Shown: positions 13,636-13,907 of the stretch, piece by piece
How the letters are laid out: every line of letters begins with the position of its first letter
How positions within the stretch are numbered: position 1 is the stretch's first letter
Source of the DNA: Acidobacteriota bacterium
GTDB taxonomy: Bacteria > Acidobacteriota > Terriglobia > Terriglobales > Acidobacteriaceae
DNA: 13,907 nucleotides
Direction: 5' to 3'
Assembly: GCA_021781075.1 (NCBI GenBank)
Contig: JAJXXN010000212.1
Coordinates: 1 to 13,907 of the forward strand
Program-made: the position numbers and the translations under genes
Notes under the pieces: generated by a model
The model's database searches: none
Told to the model about the DNA's origin: nothing
The model's input: the letters and a program-made list of their open reading frames with translations, nothing else

Positions 13636-13907
13636 TTAAAAACGGTAACGGACGCTCGCCTCCGGGAAACGGCCCATCTGGTCAACCTTGACCATGGGCT
13701 GTTGGCCATCGGCGCAGTACGCGCCGCCGAATGGGTTCAGGATTGCTGGAACGCCTCCTGGCTGTCGCGGGCGTTGGCCGCCGCACACGCCTCGCTGGCG
13801 TTGCTGAAATATCAGCCATCGGAAGCGCGGAGGTCTGTGCCGCCGTCGGATTTCGACGGTACTCACCATTCGGATGCGCAGCGCGATGCCCACTCCGCGC
13901 GGCACAG
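13636..13907 (-). pseudogene. 3' end of a probable outer-membrane beta-barrel protein gene, apparently frame-disrupted
   Basis: The last 37 codons (from ILNPFGGAY to the stop at 13636-13638) have coding-like third positions and end in SVRYRF, the alternating hydrophobic pattern with terminal Phe of a beta-barrel C-terminal signal. Upstream in the same frame the translation becomes Arg-rich and unlikely, whereas another frame reads well there (SDGGTDL, then SNASEACAAANARDSQEAF) but contains a TGA. The first codons at the window edge again look coding in the original frame. This fits one gene with two frameshifts and one stop, or sequencing errors. The protein family is not recognisable from this fragment; a TonB-dependent receptor or porin is a guess. 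A minus-strand terminator follows. Confidence 0.4.

Noticed and set aside
13624..13907. An open + frame running to the window edge, in register with the minus frame
   Set aside because: It has no start codon with a ribosome binding site, lies past the + terminator, and is the exact complement frame of the minus reading, which ends in a barrel signal followed by its own terminator.

Overview
The window is GC-rich chromosomal DNA from a Gram-negative bacterium. The 5' edge carries the end of the lipid A gene lpxA, and there are signal peptides, a probable outer-membrane barrel C-terminus, a CRTAC1/ASPIC-UnbV protein and a propeller-Y_Y_Y histidine kinase. Together with GTCATTCTGAGCG-type intergenic repeats, this mix best fits Acidobacteriota. 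That assignment is an inference from gene content, not from a marker gene.

Layout. Positions 2-211 hold the lpxA 3' end (+). Positions 251-412 hold two tandem copies of a hairpin-bearing intergenic repeat. Positions 472-1522 hold an IS481-family insertion sequence whose transposase reads on the minus strand. Positions 1581-3467 encode an exported FG-GAP/ASPIC-UnbV protein (-). A divergent intergenic region follows, then a tight four-gene respiratory operon on + (3771-7919): CydA-like membrane protein, Rieske protein, one-piece b6/IV-type cytochrome b, and a second CydA-like protein fused to a C-terminal c-type haem domain. A 16-bp perfect hairpin (7944-7977) separates it from a run of minus-strand genes: CPBP-family membrane protease, secreted protein of unknown function, LuxR-type response regulator, and a very large sensor kinase. 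The right edge holds two oppositely directed intrinsic terminators and the frame-disrupted 3' end of a probable outer-membrane protein.

The most interesting part is the operon. It combines a quinol-oxidising bc-type core (Rieske plus cytochrome b with b-haem histidines and PEWY) with two divergent members of the cytochrome bd subunit I superfamily, and there is no recognisable cydB and no separate cytochrome c1/f gene. The two CydA-like proteins align with each other at several landmarks, so they look like an old duplication. The last gene carries a CxxCH domain that could take the place of cytochrome c1. The simplest reading is one membrane complex in which electrons pass from quinol through Rieske/cytochrome b to haem c and possibly to a bd-like centre. 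Whether it reduces oxygen cannot be told from sequence.

The two-component pair (kinase and regulator, overlapping by GTGA) is translationally coupled and probably senses an extracytoplasmic ligand. Its targets are not evident here.
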